The notes below the pieces were generated by a model. That model searched no databases, was not told the origin of the DNA, and worked only from the letters and a program-made list of their open reading frames with translations. Source: an uncultured Oscillospiraceae bacterium (GTDB lineage Bacteria > Bacillota > Clostridia > Oscillospirales > Oscillospiraceae). Taken from it: a DNA stretch of 42,352 nucleotides. The position numbers and the translations under genes were made by a program. Positions 7,831 to 15,162 of this stretch are shown piece after piece. The stretch's first letter is position 1; the number at the start of each line of letters is the position of its first letter. The stretch spans positions 1 through 42,352 of the forward strand of contig CAMNOL010000007.1 in NCBI GenBank assembly GCA_946546815.1, in the 5' to 3' direction.

Positions 7831-7860
7831 TTGAGACTTTTCCCCCTTCTCTGATATAGT
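7831..7860 (+). promoter_or_regulatory. Sigma-A promoter for the Na/Pi cotransporter
   Basis: TTGAGA (7831-7836) and TATAGT (7855-7860) are separated by 18 bases, with a ~70-base untranslated leader. No PHO-box-like repeat was recognised. Confidence 0.65.
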
Positions 7861-7938
7861 AAGATTGTTAAAAGATGTGCTTCTGGGGATTTTTCACCAG
7901 CAGACAACAGAAAGAATCACAAGGAAGGGTATTGGTAT

Positions 7939-9576
7939 ATGTCACTTTTAGAATTTTTCTCCCTGTTGGGCGGCGTAGGGATGTTCCTCTACGGTATGTC
8001 CCTGATGTCCTCCGGCCTGCGGAATGCCGCCGGTGAAAACCTGCGGGTCATTTTGGAGAAGGCCACCAGCAACCGCATTATGGCGGTCATGGTGGGCCTG
8101 CTGGTGACCCTGATGATCCAGAGCTCCTCTGCAACGGACATGATGGTCATCGGCTTCGTCAACTCCGGTCTGATGACCCTGGCCCAGGCCATCGGCGTCA
8201 TCATGGGCGCCAACATCGGCACCACCGTCACCGCACAGCTCACCGCCTTCAACCTGAGCGCCTATGCCCCGCTGATTCTTTTCGTCGGCGCGGTGATGTT
8301 CCTGTTCCTGAAAAAGACCTTCGTGAGGGATGTGGGCACCATTATCATGGGTTTTGGTATGCTCTTCCAGGGCATCGGCATTATGAAGACCGCCATCGCC
8401 CCCCTGTCCCAGACCCAGGCCTTTATCAACCTGATGCGGGGGCTGGACAACCCGCTGCTGGCCATCCTCTTTGGCGTGGCTTTCACCGCGCTGCTTCAGA
8501 GCTCCTCCTCCTCCATCGTCATTTTCCAGGCCTTTGCGGTGCAGGGCATTATCGAATACCACACCGCCGTCTACCTGGTCATCGGCGCCGCCATCGGCTC
8601 TGTGACCCCCAACCTGCTGGCCTCCCTCACTGCCAACCGGAACGGCAAGCGCACGGCTATCCTGAATCTGGTGTTCAACCTGATCCGCGCTCTGATCCTG
8701 GGCACCCTGGTCACGGTGTTCCCCCAGATCCTCACCGCCATTCAGAGCCTGTCTCCGGACAGCGTGGGCCGTCAGATCGCCAACACCCACACCATTTTTG
8801 CCATTACGGCGGTGCTCATCGAGCTGCCCTTCTCCCACCTCATCGTCAAACTGGCACAGACCATCCTGCCCCAGCTGCCCGAAGAGACCAGAAAGCAGGA
8901 GAACCAGCAGCTCATTTACATCAACAACTTCGAAGGAATCCCTGCCGCGGTGGCCCTCGCCAACGCCAAGCTGGAAATTGTCCGTATGTGCAGCTTTGCG
9001 CTGGAAAACCTCCGCACCAGTGTGGAGTGCTTCTTTGAAAAAGACTACGCCAAGGTCCAGCAGGTGGAAGAGGGCGAGGACACCGTGGACTTCCTGGATC
9101 ACAACATCACCGAGGCGCTGGTTCGCCTGCGTTCTTACCGGCTCAACAGCCGTGACCGGGACCGCCTGACCAAGCTGCTGCTGGATGTGTCCGATCTGGA
9201 GCGCATCAGCGACCACGCCGTGAACCTGACAGAGTACATGGTCAAAATGCAGGAGCGCAAGGGAAGCATCTCCCCGGCGGGCATGGCAGACCTGAAGAAG
9301 ATGGCGGATGCCGCCCTGGCCAGCATCGAGCTGAGCCTGGAGGTTTTTTCCACCGGGGACTTCTCCCGCCTGAAGGAAGCGGAAGATCTGGAGCAGCGGG
9401 TGGACGAGCTGGAAGAGTACTGCATTGCCAGCCACGTCGAGCGCCTGATGAACCAGGAATGTGAGCCCTACGGCGGCGTTGTCTATTCCGACATCGTCAC
9501 CGACCTGGAGCGCTGCGCAGACCACGCCATCAACGTCGCCTTCTCCCTCAGCGGGAAAGATGAGAACGATGTCTGA
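7939..9576 (+). CDS. Na/Pi-cotransporter family protein fused to a PhoU-like domain
   Basis: The protein has 545 residues. The N-terminal ~310 residues form the NptA/Na-Pi cotransporter II membrane domain with two inverted repeats, each carrying the diagnostic QSSS motif (QSSSAT at 61-66 and QSSSSS near 187). The following GANIGTTVTAQ and GAAIGSVTPN segments are also typical. Residues about 340-540 are soluble helices with PhoU-like repeats (DVSDLERISDHAVNL; DIVTDLERCADHAINVA). It probably imports phosphate with sodium and senses it through the PhoU part; direction and substrate are family-based inference. The start follows AAGGAAGGG. It is monocistronic. Confidence 0.92.
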   Translation: MSLLEFFSLLGGVGMFLYGMSLMSSGLRNAAGENLRVILEKATSNRIMAVMVGLLVTLMIQSSSATDMMVIGFVNSGLMTLAQAIGVIMGANIGTTVTAQLTAFNLSAYAPLILFVGAVMFLFLKKTFVRDVGTIIMGFGMLFQGIGIMKTAIAPLSQTQAFINLMRGLDNPLLAILFGVAFTALLQSSSSSIVIFQAFAVQGIIEYHTAVYLVIGAAIGSVTPNLLASLTANRNGKRTAILNLVFNLIRALILGTLVTVFPQILTAIQSLSPDSVGRQIANTHTIFAITAVLIELPFSHLIVKLAQTILPQLPEETRKQENQQLIYINNFEGIPAAVALANAKLEIVRMCSFALENLRTSVECFFEKDYAKVQQVEEGEDTVDFLDHNITEALVRLRSYRLNSRDRDRLTKLLLDVSDLERISDHAVNLTEYMVKMQERKGSISPAGMADLKKMADAALASIELSLEVFSTGDFSRLKEAEDLEQRVDELEEYCIASHVERLMNQECEPYGGVVYSDIVTDLERCADHAINVAFSLSGKDENDV

Positions 9577-9595
9577 TCGCCGCTGAAACAGACAA

Positions 9596-9636
9596 AAAAC
9601 CATTCAATCACCCGCCAGTGGTTGAATGGTTTTTTC
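9596..9636. terminator. Bidirectional terminator between converging genes
   Basis: The 14-bp perfect stem AACCATTCAATCAC / GTGGTTGAATGGTT has A residues on its left and TTTTTT on its right, so it can end both the Na/Pi gene and the ruvX-DUF1292 operon. Confidence 0.92.
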
Positions 9637-9661
9637 GTTTTATGACATTTCATCCGTCCGA

Positions 9662-9961
9662 TCAGAACGCAAAGCTGTTGGCGCCGAAGTCAAAGGCGTC
9701 CAGATTCTTGATCTGGAACAGATCAAAGACCGCCTGCTCCAGCCCGTCATCGTTCACCGGAGCATAGCTCTCCGGCTTCTGGTCGTCCTCCCCCACCAGG
9801 CGCAGAATGGCGACGTCGCCCTCCTTCTCGTCGGCGGGCAGAAAAATGCCGAATCCTTCCTTGTTGTACTCCACCACGTCCAGCAGCTCGTAGGGCTGCA
9901 CATTTCCCAAGGGGTCCTCCAGGTTCAGCACGATTTTGTTGTTGTTGGTGTCCAGCATCAT
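9662..9961 (-). CDS. DUF1292 (YrzB-like) protein, second paralogue
   Basis: The protein has 99 residues and the DUF1292 core: KIVLNLEDPLGNVQPYELLD, then FGIFLPADE and VAILRLV, with an acidic middle. It is shorter and less acidic than the paralogue at 5170-5499. It lies 81 bases downstream of ruvX on the same strand, the same order as yrrK-yrzB in Bacillus, which supports the family call. Function is unknown. Adjacent ATGs at 9961 and 9958 are both possible starts; GGAGGAACC lies upstream. Confidence 0.88.
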   Translation of the reverse strand: MMLDTNNNKIVLNLEDPLGNVQPYELLDVVEYNKEGFGIFLPADEKEGDVAILRLVGEDDQKPESYAPVNDDGLEQAVFDLFQIKNLDAFDFGANSFAF

Positions 9962-10042
9962 AGTCCGGTTCCTCCCTCAGTTCTCATAATCTCTGATTCC
10001 GCCGCCCTGAACAGGGGGCACGCACAGCAGCTGGGCCGCTGT

Positions 10043-10462
10043 TTAAAGATGTCCGTTTTTCCGGCCAAGGTAGCCCTCCAGGATCAGCGTCGCCGCCACC
10101 GCGTCCACATTCTTCCGGTGCTTGCTGGTCTTCCGTCCGTTGGAGCGGAGGATCCGATGGGCATCCACCGTGGTCAGCCGCTCATCCCACAGCGTCACCG
10201 GCAGGCCGGTTTTCTCCCGCAGCAACCCAGCCAGCTGCTCGTTCAGCTCTGCCTTCTCGCCTCTGGTGTTGTTCATGTTCTTGGGATAGCCCAGCACAAG
10301 CTCTTCCACCTGGTGCTCCCGGACGAGCTTCACCAGCTCCTCCACCACGACCTCCTGCCGCCAGCTGCTGATGACGGTGGTAAAGCCCGCCAGCACTCCC
10401 ATCGCGTCAGAAATGGCCACGCCGGTCCGGGCGTCGCCGTAATCGATTGCCATAATCCGCAT
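10043..10462 (-). CDS. ruvX: Putative pre-16S rRNA nuclease / Holliday-junction resolvase YqgF
   Basis: The protein has 139 residues with an RNase H-like fold. Acidic and conserved motifs are in order: AIDYGDARTGVA (residues 5-16, first catalytic Asp), LGYPKNMNNTRG (about 57-68), LWDERLTT (about 93-100) and KNVDAVAATLIL (about 119-130, last catalytic Asp). In E. coli the homologue matures the 5' end of 16S rRNA. The start at 10462 was chosen because the protein then begins MRIMAIDYG and has GGGGAAAC upstream; the longer frame adds an unrelated Arg-rich stretch that overlaps both promoters. It is first in an operon with DUF1292. Confidence 0.95.
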   Translation of the reverse strand: MRIMAIDYGDARTGVAISDAMGVLAGFTTVISSWRQEVVVEELVKLVREHQVEELVLGYPKNMNNTRGEKAELNEQLAGLLREKTGLPVTLWDERLTTVDAHRILRSNGRKTSKHRKNVDAVAATLILEGYLGRKNGHL

Positions 10463-10486
10463 GGTTTCCCCTCGCTTTCTCTTGTG

Positions 10487-10515
10487 ATTGTACCATTGTT
10501 CCGGGAGATTGGCAA
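10487..10515 (-). promoter_or_regulatory. Sigma-A promoter for ruvX
   Basis: On the minus strand, TTGCCA (10510-10515) and TACAAT (10487-10492) are 17 bases apart. It is divergent from the rpmG promoter. Confidence 0.78.
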
Positions 10516-10585
10516 ATGGTTTGCAAGAGCGTCTGCCGAAAAAAAGCGCGGCGGACCCGGCGGGCAAATTTCCCGAAAAAAACGG

Positions 10586-10615
10586 TTGACAAGCCTCCCG
10601 AAAAAATGGTATAGT
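10586..10615 (+). promoter_or_regulatory. Sigma-A promoter for rpmG-secE-nusG-rplK-rplA
   Basis: A perfect TTGACA (10586-10591) and TATAGT (10610-10615) are separated by 18 bases, giving an unusually long leader of about 240 bases before rpmG. Confidence 0.85.
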
Positions 10616-10621
10616 AATTCT

Positions 10622-10864
10622 ACCTGCGGGAAAGCAGCGATGCGTCATGCGTTTTTCAGCGTATGGGTCCGCTTTCCGGGTGAAAAGCCGCGCAGGGAGG
10701 CAGAACCTCTGCCGAACCCCAACCAAACGACAGTCCCGGAGGATTTCTGCGGGAATTGCTGCGCTGGAGTTCGACAGATCAGCCTGTTTCAGGGCGTGTC
10801 TGCCGGAATTCCGGCTTTTTTACTGTTCTGAAACAGAACTACCCAAATTAAGGAGGTGCCGAAT
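10622..10864 (+). promoter_or_regulatory. Structured rpmG leader with internal terminator (candidate attenuator)
   Basis: The leader holds several hairpins: GGAAAGC/GCTTTCC enclosing about 10630-10676, GGCAGA/TCTGCC near 10699-10713, and TCCCG/CGGGA near 10734-10754. CTGTTTCAG at 10784-10792 is perfectly complementary to CTGAAACAG at 10828-10836; that pairing encloses the terminator at 10802-10821, while CTGAAACAG can instead pair locally with GTTCTG to form a small hairpin. This is the layout of an on/off switch, but I recognise no known riboswitch or ribosomal-protein leader here. A 63-codon ORF (10640-10831) crosses it with a weak ribosome site. Confidence 0.55.
10802..10821 (+). terminator. 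Intrinsic terminator inside the rpmG leader
   Basis: GCCGGAATTCCGGC is a perfect palindrome followed by six T residues, 44 bases upstream of the rpmG start codon. Confidence 0.75.
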
Positions 10865-11035
10865 ATGGCCAAGGCAAAAGGCGTCGCACGCACGAAAATC
10901 ACTCTGCGCTGCTCCGAGTGCAAGCAGAGAAACTACAACACCATGAAGAATAAGAAAAACACTCCTGAGCGTCTGAAAATGAGCAAGTACTGCCCGTTCT
11001 GCAAGAAGCACACCGAACACACTGAAACGAAGTAA
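10865..11035 (+). CDS. rpmG: 50S ribosomal protein L33, zinc-binding type
   Basis: The 56-residue basic protein carries two cysteine pairs, C16-x-x-C19 and C43-x-x-C46, that form the zinc ribbon of the C+ L33 paralogue. [10 protein letters not shown] and [13 protein letters not shown] are family signatures. The start has AAGGAGGTG upstream. Gene order rpmG-secE-nusG-rplK-rplA is the classic bacterial cluster. Zinc-independent L33 paralogues replace this form under zinc limitation in some Firmicutes; none is in the window. Confidence 0.96.
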   Translation: MAKAKGVARTKITLRCSECKQRNYNTMKNKKNTPERLKMSKYCPFCKKHTEHTETK

Positions 11036-11069
11036 GTCTGTTTGTTTGCTTTAAAGAAAGGTGTGTAAC

Positions 11070-11330
11070 ATGGCAAAAAAAGCAAAAGAGTCCCAAGACA
11101 CCGGCGCAAAGAAGGAAAACTGGTTTACCCGCCGCTGGAACGGCCTGAAGTCCTGGGCTCACGACATGAAGATCGAGCTGAAAAAGGTTCACTGGCCCAC
11201 TCGCGACGAGCTGGTTAAGGCCTGTATCTCCGTGCTGCTGTGTGTCGCCATCATCGGCGTTTTTGTCTGGGTTCTGGACGGCCTGGCAGCCGCAGTGATC
11301 AGCGCCCTGCTCCGTTTGTTCCGGGGTTGA
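11070..11330 (+). CDS. secE: Protein translocase subunit SecE
   Basis: The 86-residue single-spanning Gram-positive type SecE clamps the SecYEG channel. A charged cytoplasmic N-terminus is followed by an amphipathic helix with the hallmark MKIELKKVHWPTRDELVK (about 39-56), then one membrane helix (about 57-80). The ATG at 11070 is used, not the GTG at 11061, because AAAGAAAGGTG is spaced for it. Confidence 0.95.
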   Translation: MAKKAKESQDTGAKKENWFTRRWNGLKSWAHDMKIELKKVHWPTRDELVKACISVLLCVAIIGVFVWVLDGLAAAVISALLRLFRG

Positions 11331-11345
11331 GTGAGGTGACTGAAA

Positions 11346-11987
11346 ATGAGTGGAACACCTGAATGGTATGTACTTCACACATATTCCGGCTATGAGAATT
11401 CCGTAGCCAGCACAGTCAACCAGTATATCGCCAACCGTGAGGACCTGCGCAATCTGATCTGCAAGGTTCACATCCCTACCGAGACCGTCATCGAGCCTGT
11501 GAAGGTCAAGAAAAAGGTCGTTCGGCAGGAAGAAATGAAGCCCGGCAAGTTCATTGAAATGACGGACACCGTTGAAGTCACCGAGAACCGTCAGGTGGAG
11601 CGCAAGCTTCTCCCCGGCTACGTACTGGTGAAAATGGTCCTGACAGACAAAACCTGGCATATCATCCGCAACATCCGCGGCGTCACCGGATTCGTCGGCG
11701 CCGACCTGCAGGAGACCGGTATGAACGGCGTCCCGCTGAACGAGAGCGAGCTGACTGCGCTGGGTATTGACATCACAGAAGACGAAAACGAGACCGTCAA
11801 CGTCAACCTGGGCTTCGCCGAGGGCGACAAGGTCCGTGTCATCAGCGGCCCCTACTCCGGCAACACCGCCGTGGTGGACGAGATCGATGCGGAACGGGAA
11901 ATGGTTTACCTGAGCGTCTTCATGTTTGGCCGTGAGATCCCCGCAGAGGCGGAGCTCAGTCAGGTCGAACCCATCCGGGAAGATTGA
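11346..11987 (+). CDS. nusG: Transcription elongation/antitermination factor NusG
   Basis: The 213-residue protein has the NGN domain (EWYVLHTYSGYENSVA at 6-21, and LLPGYVLVKM near 93-102) and a C-terminal KOW domain (GDKVRVISGPYSGNTAVVDE near 159-178). It is longer than the ~175 residues usual for the family. The extra residues lie inside the NGN domain, in a charged region about residues 56-92 (VKKKVVRQEEMKPGKFIEMT and following). NusG binds RNA polymerase and couples it to ribosomes or Rho. The start lies 15 bases after the secE stop with GAGGTGA upstream. Confidence 0.95.
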   Translation: MSGTPEWYVLHTYSGYENSVASTVNQYIANREDLRNLICKVHIPTETVIEPVKVKKKVVRQEEMKPGKFIEMTDTVEVTENRQVERKLLPGYVLVKMVLTDKTWHIIRNIRGVTGFVGADLQETGMNGVPLNESELTALGIDITEDENETVNVNLGFAEGDKVRVISGPYSGNTAVVDEIDAEREMVYLSVFMFGREIPAEAELSQVEPIRED

Positions 11988-12048
11988 TGATTGTCTTCCT
12001 GTTGTCCCTATTTGAAATTTTCTGACAGATATTAAGGAGGTATTCCTC

Positions 12049-12486
12049 GTGGCACCTGCAAAAAACAAGAAGATCACCGGCTATGTAAAGCTGCAGATCC
12101 CCGCCGGCAAGGCAACTCCGGCTCCCCCTGTTGGCCCCGCTCTGGGTCAGCACGGCGTGAACATCGCCGGTTTCACCAAAGAGTTCAATGAGCGCACCAA
12201 GAAAGATGTGGGCATGATCATCCCGGTCATCATCACCATCTACGCTGACCGCTCTTTCACCTTCGTGACCAAGACTCCCCCCGCAGCCGTCCTCATCAAG
12301 AAGGCCTGCAACATCGAGTCCGGCTCCGGCGTGCCCAACAAGACGAAGGTCGCAACCATCAGCAAGGCTGACGTGCAGAAGATCGCTGAGCTCAAGATGC
12401 CCGATCTGAACGCTGCTTCTCTGGAGGCCGCTATGTCCATGATCGCCGGTACCGCACGTTCCATGGGCGTTGTCGTCGGCGACTAA
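12049..12486 (+). CDS. rplK: 50S ribosomal protein L11
   Basis: The 145-residue protein binds 23S rRNA at the GTPase centre. The N-terminal domain begins [20 protein letters not shown] with the proline-rich PPVGPALG loop. The C-terminal RNA-binding domain ends near [17 protein letters not shown]. The start codon is GTG with a very good AAGGAGG upstream, which would have been missed if only ATG were considered. rplA follows 14 bases downstream. Confidence 0.97.
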   Translation: MAPAKNKKITGYVKLQIPAGKATPAPPVGPALGQHGVNIAGFTKEFNERTKKDVGMIIPVIITIYADRSFTFVTKTPPAAVLIKKACNIESGSGVPNKTKVATISKADVQKIAELKMPDLNAASLEAAMSMIAGTARSMGVVVGD

Positions 12487-12500
12487 GGAGGTAAAGAGTA

Positions 12501-13184
12501 ATGGGTAAGAAATATAACGACAGCCTGAAGCTGATCGAAAAAGGCAATCTCTATGATTCCAACGAGGCCCTGGACCTGGTCTGCAAGACCGCCAAGGCAA
12601 AGTTTGACGAGACCGTTGAGCTGCACATTAAGCTGGGTGTCGACGGCCGTCACGCTGACCAGCAGGTCCGCGGCGCTATCGTCCTGCCCAACGGCACCGG
12701 CAAGAGCGTTCGCGTGCTGGTTTTCGCCAAGGACGCACAGGCTGAGGCCGCCAAGGCCGCCGGTGCTGACTATGTCGGCGAGATGGATCTGGTGGAAAAG
12801 ATCCAGAAGGAGAACTGGTTTGACTTCGACGTGGTCATCGCCACTCCCGATATGATGCGCTTCGTCGGCCGTCTGGGCCGCGTGCTGGGCCCCAAGGGCC
12901 TGATGCCCTCCCCCAAGTCCGGCACCGTCACTCCCGACGCCGCCAAGGCTGTCCGGGACGCCAAGGCCGGTAAGGTGGAGTATCGTCTGGACAAGACCAA
13001 CATCATCCACTGCCCCATCGGCAAGGTTTCCTTCGGTGCTGAGAAGCTGCAGCAGAACTTCGATGCTCTGGTGGGCGCTGTCATCAAGGCCAAGCCCGCC
13101 GCTGCCAAGGGACAGTATATCCGTTCCTGCACCGTCGCCTCCACCATGGGCCCCGGCGTGCGTGTGAACCCCGCCAAGCTGTAA
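12501..13184 (+). CDS. rplA: 50S ribosomal protein L1
   Basis: The 227-residue L1 stalk protein carries the family signature [13 protein letters not shown]-like segment ([20 protein letters not shown] near 128-147). It often acts as a translational repressor of rplK-rplA by binding its own mRNA. The start has AAGGAGG upstream, and the gene is translationally close to rplK. Transcription appears to stop or slow at the inverted repeat at 13215-13248, before the separate rplJL promoter. Confidence 0.97.
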   Translation: MGKKYNDSLKLIEKGNLYDSNEALDLVCKTAKAKFDETVELHIKLGVDGRHADQQVRGAIVLPNGTGKSVRVLVFAKDAQAEAAKAAGADYVGEMDLVEKIQKENWFDFDVVIATPDMMRFVGRLGRVLGPKGLMPSPKSGTVTPDAAKAVRDAKAGKVEYRLDKTNIIHCPIGKVSFGAEKLQQNFDALVGAVIKAKPAAAKGQYIRSCTVASTMGPGVRVNPAKL

Positions 13185-13214
13185 TCTGACGGCTTCGGCA
13201 AAAACGTAAAAAAT

Positions 13215-13248
13215 CTGGCGGAACAGGTTGACAAATCCGTTCCGCCAG
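13215..13248 (+). repeat. Perfect 10-bp inverted repeat enclosing the rplJ -35 box
   Basis: CTGGCGGAAC (13215-13224) is the exact reverse complement of GTTCCGCCAG (13239-13248). The 14-base loop contains TTGACA. It lacks a T-tract, so it is a poor intrinsic terminator for rplA; an operator or a transcript-level structure is also possible. Confidence 0.75.
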
Positions 13249-13256
13249 GTTATAAT
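13228..13256 (+). promoter_or_regulatory. Consensus sigma-A promoter for rplJL
   Basis: TTGACA (13228-13233) and TATAAT (13251-13256) are both perfect and 17 bases apart. Confidence 0.92.
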
Positions 13257-13269
13257 AATCATCGCGTTC

Positions 13270-13382
13270 AAAGACAGCAGGTTCCCGTCCGGGGTAATGC
13301 CTGCCGAGAGTGCATCGAAACAATATGGATATACTGTTTTGCTGCTTACTGTCCTCCTGTCTTTTGACGCGGAGGATTTTTT
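13270..13382 (+). promoter_or_regulatory. Ribosomal protein L10 leader with terminator
   Basis: The segment starts AAAGACAGCAGGT and contains TGCCTGCCGAGAG and a distal stem, matching the L10 leader that binds the L10-(L12) complex. AAAGACAG (13270-13277) pairs with CTGTCTTT (13357-13364) to close the leader. The terminator stem TCCTCC (13352-13357)/GGAGGA (13371-13376) plus TTTTTT (13377-13382) immediately overlaps that 3' strand, so the two structures compete. This gives autoregulation of L10/L12 supply by premature termination. Confidence 0.85.
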
Positions 13383-13402
13383 AGTTGTGAGGTGAAAACG
13401 AA

Positions 13403-13918
13403 ATGCCTAACGCAAAGGTTTTGGAATCCAAGAAGGCCATTGTCGCCGCTCTGGAGGAGCAGCTGAAGGGCGCCGCTTCCGGCGTGCTGGTGGATTACTC
13501 CGGCATCACCGTGGAGCAGGACACCGAGCTGCGCACCGAGCTGCGCAAGAACGAGGTCAGCTATGGTGTTGTGAAGAACACCATGGTGCGCCGCGCTCTG
13601 GACGAGTCCGGCCTGTCTGAGCTGGACGACGTGCTGCACGGCAACACTTCTCTGGCTACCGCTACCGAGGATCCCATCGCTCCCATCCGGGTGCTGGCTG
13701 ACTACGCCAAGAAGATGGGTGATGAGAAGTTCCACATCAAGGCCGCTTTCATGGAGGGCAAGGTGCTGTCCCAGGCTGAGATCGCTCAGCTGGCAACTCT
13801 GACCTCTAAGAAGGATCTGTACGCCCAGCTGGTCGGCGTGCTGGTCGCCCCCGTGGCCAACCTGGCCGCTGTTGTCAACGCAATTGCTGAGAAGGACAGC
13901 GAGGCCGCTGCTGAATAA
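13403..13918 (+). CDS. rplJ: 50S ribosomal protein L10
   Basis: The 171-residue base of the ribosomal stalk binds 23S rRNA through its N-terminal domain (SGVLVDYSGITVEQDTELR, then YGVVKNTMVRRAL) and L7/L12 dimers through its C-terminal helix. The start has GTGAGGTG upstream. It is cotranscribed with rplL, 46 bases downstream, from its own promoter and L10 leader. Confidence 0.97.
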   Translation: MPNAKVLESKKAIVAALEEQLKGAASGVLVDYSGITVEQDTELRTELRKNEVSYGVVKNTMVRRALDESGLSELDDVLHGNTSLATATEDPIAPIRVLADYAKKMGDEKFHIKAAFMEGKVLSQAEIAQLATLTSKKDLYAQLVGVLVAPVANLAAVVNAIAEKDSEAAAE

Positions 13919-13964
13919 GCAACCTACTTTTATCTGAAAAGCTCTATTTTAGGAGGTAACTAAC

Positions 13965-14342
13965 ATGTCTGAGAAGATTACTGCTATCGTGGAAGAGATC
14001 AAGGCTCTGTCCCTGCTGGAAGTCAAGGAACTGACCGACGCCCTGAAGGAGACCTTCGGCGTTGAGGCCATCGCTGTTGCCGGCGGCGCCGGCGCTGCTG
14101 CCGCTGCTGAGCCCGTGGAAGAGAAGACCGAGTTCGACGTCGTCCTGGCTGGCCTGGCTGACCCCAAGGCTAAGATCAAGGTCATCAAGGTTGTCCGCGA
14201 GATCACCGGCCTGGGCCTGGCTGACGCCAAGGCTGCTGTCGAGAACGCTCCCACCACTCTGAAGGAGGCGGCTTCCAAGGAGGATGCCCAGGCTCTGAAG
14301 GAGAAGGTCGAGGCCGTCGGCGGCAAGGTCGAGCTGAAGTAA
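13965..14342 (+). CDS. rplL: 50S ribosomal protein L7/L12
   Basis: The 125-residue protein has an N-terminal dimerisation domain ([20 protein letters not shown]), an Ala/Gly-rich hinge (about 42-52) and a C-terminal factor-binding domain ([20 protein letters not shown]). It recruits translational GTPases. A strong AGGAGG precedes the ATG, in keeping with the four to six copies needed per ribosome. It is followed by a strong terminator. Confidence 0.98.
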   Translation: MSEKITAIVEEIKALSLLEVKELTDALKETFGVEAIAVAGGAGAAAAAEPVEEKTEFDVVLAGLADPKAKIKVIKVVREITGLGLADAKAAVENAPTTLKEAASKEDAQALKEKVEAVGGKVELK

Positions 14343-14370
14343 TTGCAGCGACTCTTTGCATAAAAAACGG

Positions 14371-14400
14371 GAGGCTGTCCGGTTGGACAGCCTCTTTTTT
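14371..14400 (+). terminator. Intrinsic terminator of rplJL
   Basis: GAGGCTGTCC-GGTT-GGACAGCCTC is a perfect 10-bp stem followed by six T residues. Confidence 0.95.
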
Positions 14401-14411
14401 GTTTGATCGGA

Positions 14412-14978
14412 TCATAGCGTCCGGTCCGGGACGTCCGGAAACCGCCTGTCCATGGCCCTTCCCGCAAACCGGCACACCAGGCCGCTGCCCAGCCAGCCCC
14501 ACAGGCTGCCCACCAGCACATCGGTGGGATAATGTACCCCCAGGTACAGCCGGGAGAAGGCGATCAAAAACGCCACCAGCAGAATACACCATCTGAGCCA
14601 CTGGATCCCCAGCGTCCGCCAGTGCCCCCCCGCCGCAGAGAAGGAGGCGCAGGAATGCCCCGACGGAAAAGAGAACGAAGTGGGCGGCTTCACCGCAGGG
14701 ACCAATCCTTCGATCATAAGAAAGGGACGGGTGCGCTGAACCAGCGCCTTTAAAATCAATTCGCTGGAGGTCCAACAGACCAGCAGCGAGAGCAGCGCCA
14801 TCACCCCGGCCTTTCGGGTGGGCCGGTAAAACAGCATCAGAAGGGACAGAATGATCCAGATTTCACCGTGCTCGCAGGCGTAGGTCAGCGGGACCAGCAC
14901 GGAGGAAAGCAGGCTGTTTCGCACGTGTTCCTGTAAGAACAGCAGAACCGTCCCTTCCATTTGGTGGAAAGCTGTCAT
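14412..14978 (-). CDS. PAP2-superfamily membrane phosphatase
   Basis: This 188-residue protein has about five membrane helices. The three-part phosphatidate phosphatase active site is present: KALVQRTRP (about 78-86), FPSGH (about 104-108) and SRLYLGVHYPTD (about 142-153), with the catalytic histidines outside the membrane. Likely substrates are undecaprenyl pyrophosphate or lipid phosphates; the choice is not visible from sequence. The start has AAAGGAGG upstream. It is divergent from a glycosyltransferase, which may hint at envelope work but is weak evidence. Confidence 0.9.
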   Translation of the reverse strand: MTAFHQMEGTVLLFLQEHVRNSLLSSVLVPLTYACEHGEIWIILSLLMLFYRPTRKAGVMALLSLLVCWTSSELILKALVQRTRPFLMIEGLVPAVKPPTSFSFPSGHSCASFSAAGGHWRTLGIQWLRWCILLVAFLIAFSRLYLGVHYPTDVLVGSLWGWLGSGLVCRFAGRAMDRRFPDVPDRTL

Positions 14979-15007
14979 ACAATACCTCCTTTATGGGATT
15001 CGAGATG

Positions 15008-15036
15008 ATTATATACCGAATGTTCAGCGGAGACAA
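15008..15036 (-). promoter_or_regulatory. Sigma-A promoter for the PAP2 gene
   Basis: On the minus strand, TTGTCT (15031-15036) and TATAAT (15008-15013) are 17 bases apart. Confidence 0.7.
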
Positions 15037-15062
15037 TGCTCTTTTAATTTTTCCTCCTCCGC

Positions 15063-15091
15063 TTGCATTCTCATTGTATATCGTATAAAAT
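15063..15091 (+). promoter_or_regulatory. Probable promoter for the glycosyltransferase gene
   Basis: TTGCAT (15063-15068) and TAAAAT (15086-15091) are separated by 17 bases. An overlapping TATAAA gives an alternative register. Confidence 0.5.
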
Positions 15092-15162
15092 AATGATTAA
15101 TCTTATCTTAGAGACAATTCCGTTCGGTTTGATACAAAGATCGCCAAGAGGTGCCCGCTGCA

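Noticed and set aside
7740-7930. Small gene in the gap before the Na/Pi transporter
   Set aside because: The region is AT-rich with a good promoter and no ORF with a ribosome site.
10640-10831. 63-codon ORF in the rpmG leader
   Set aside because: Only a weak GGGAAAG site upstream, and it spans several stable hairpins and the terminator; kept as part of the leader rather than called a gene.
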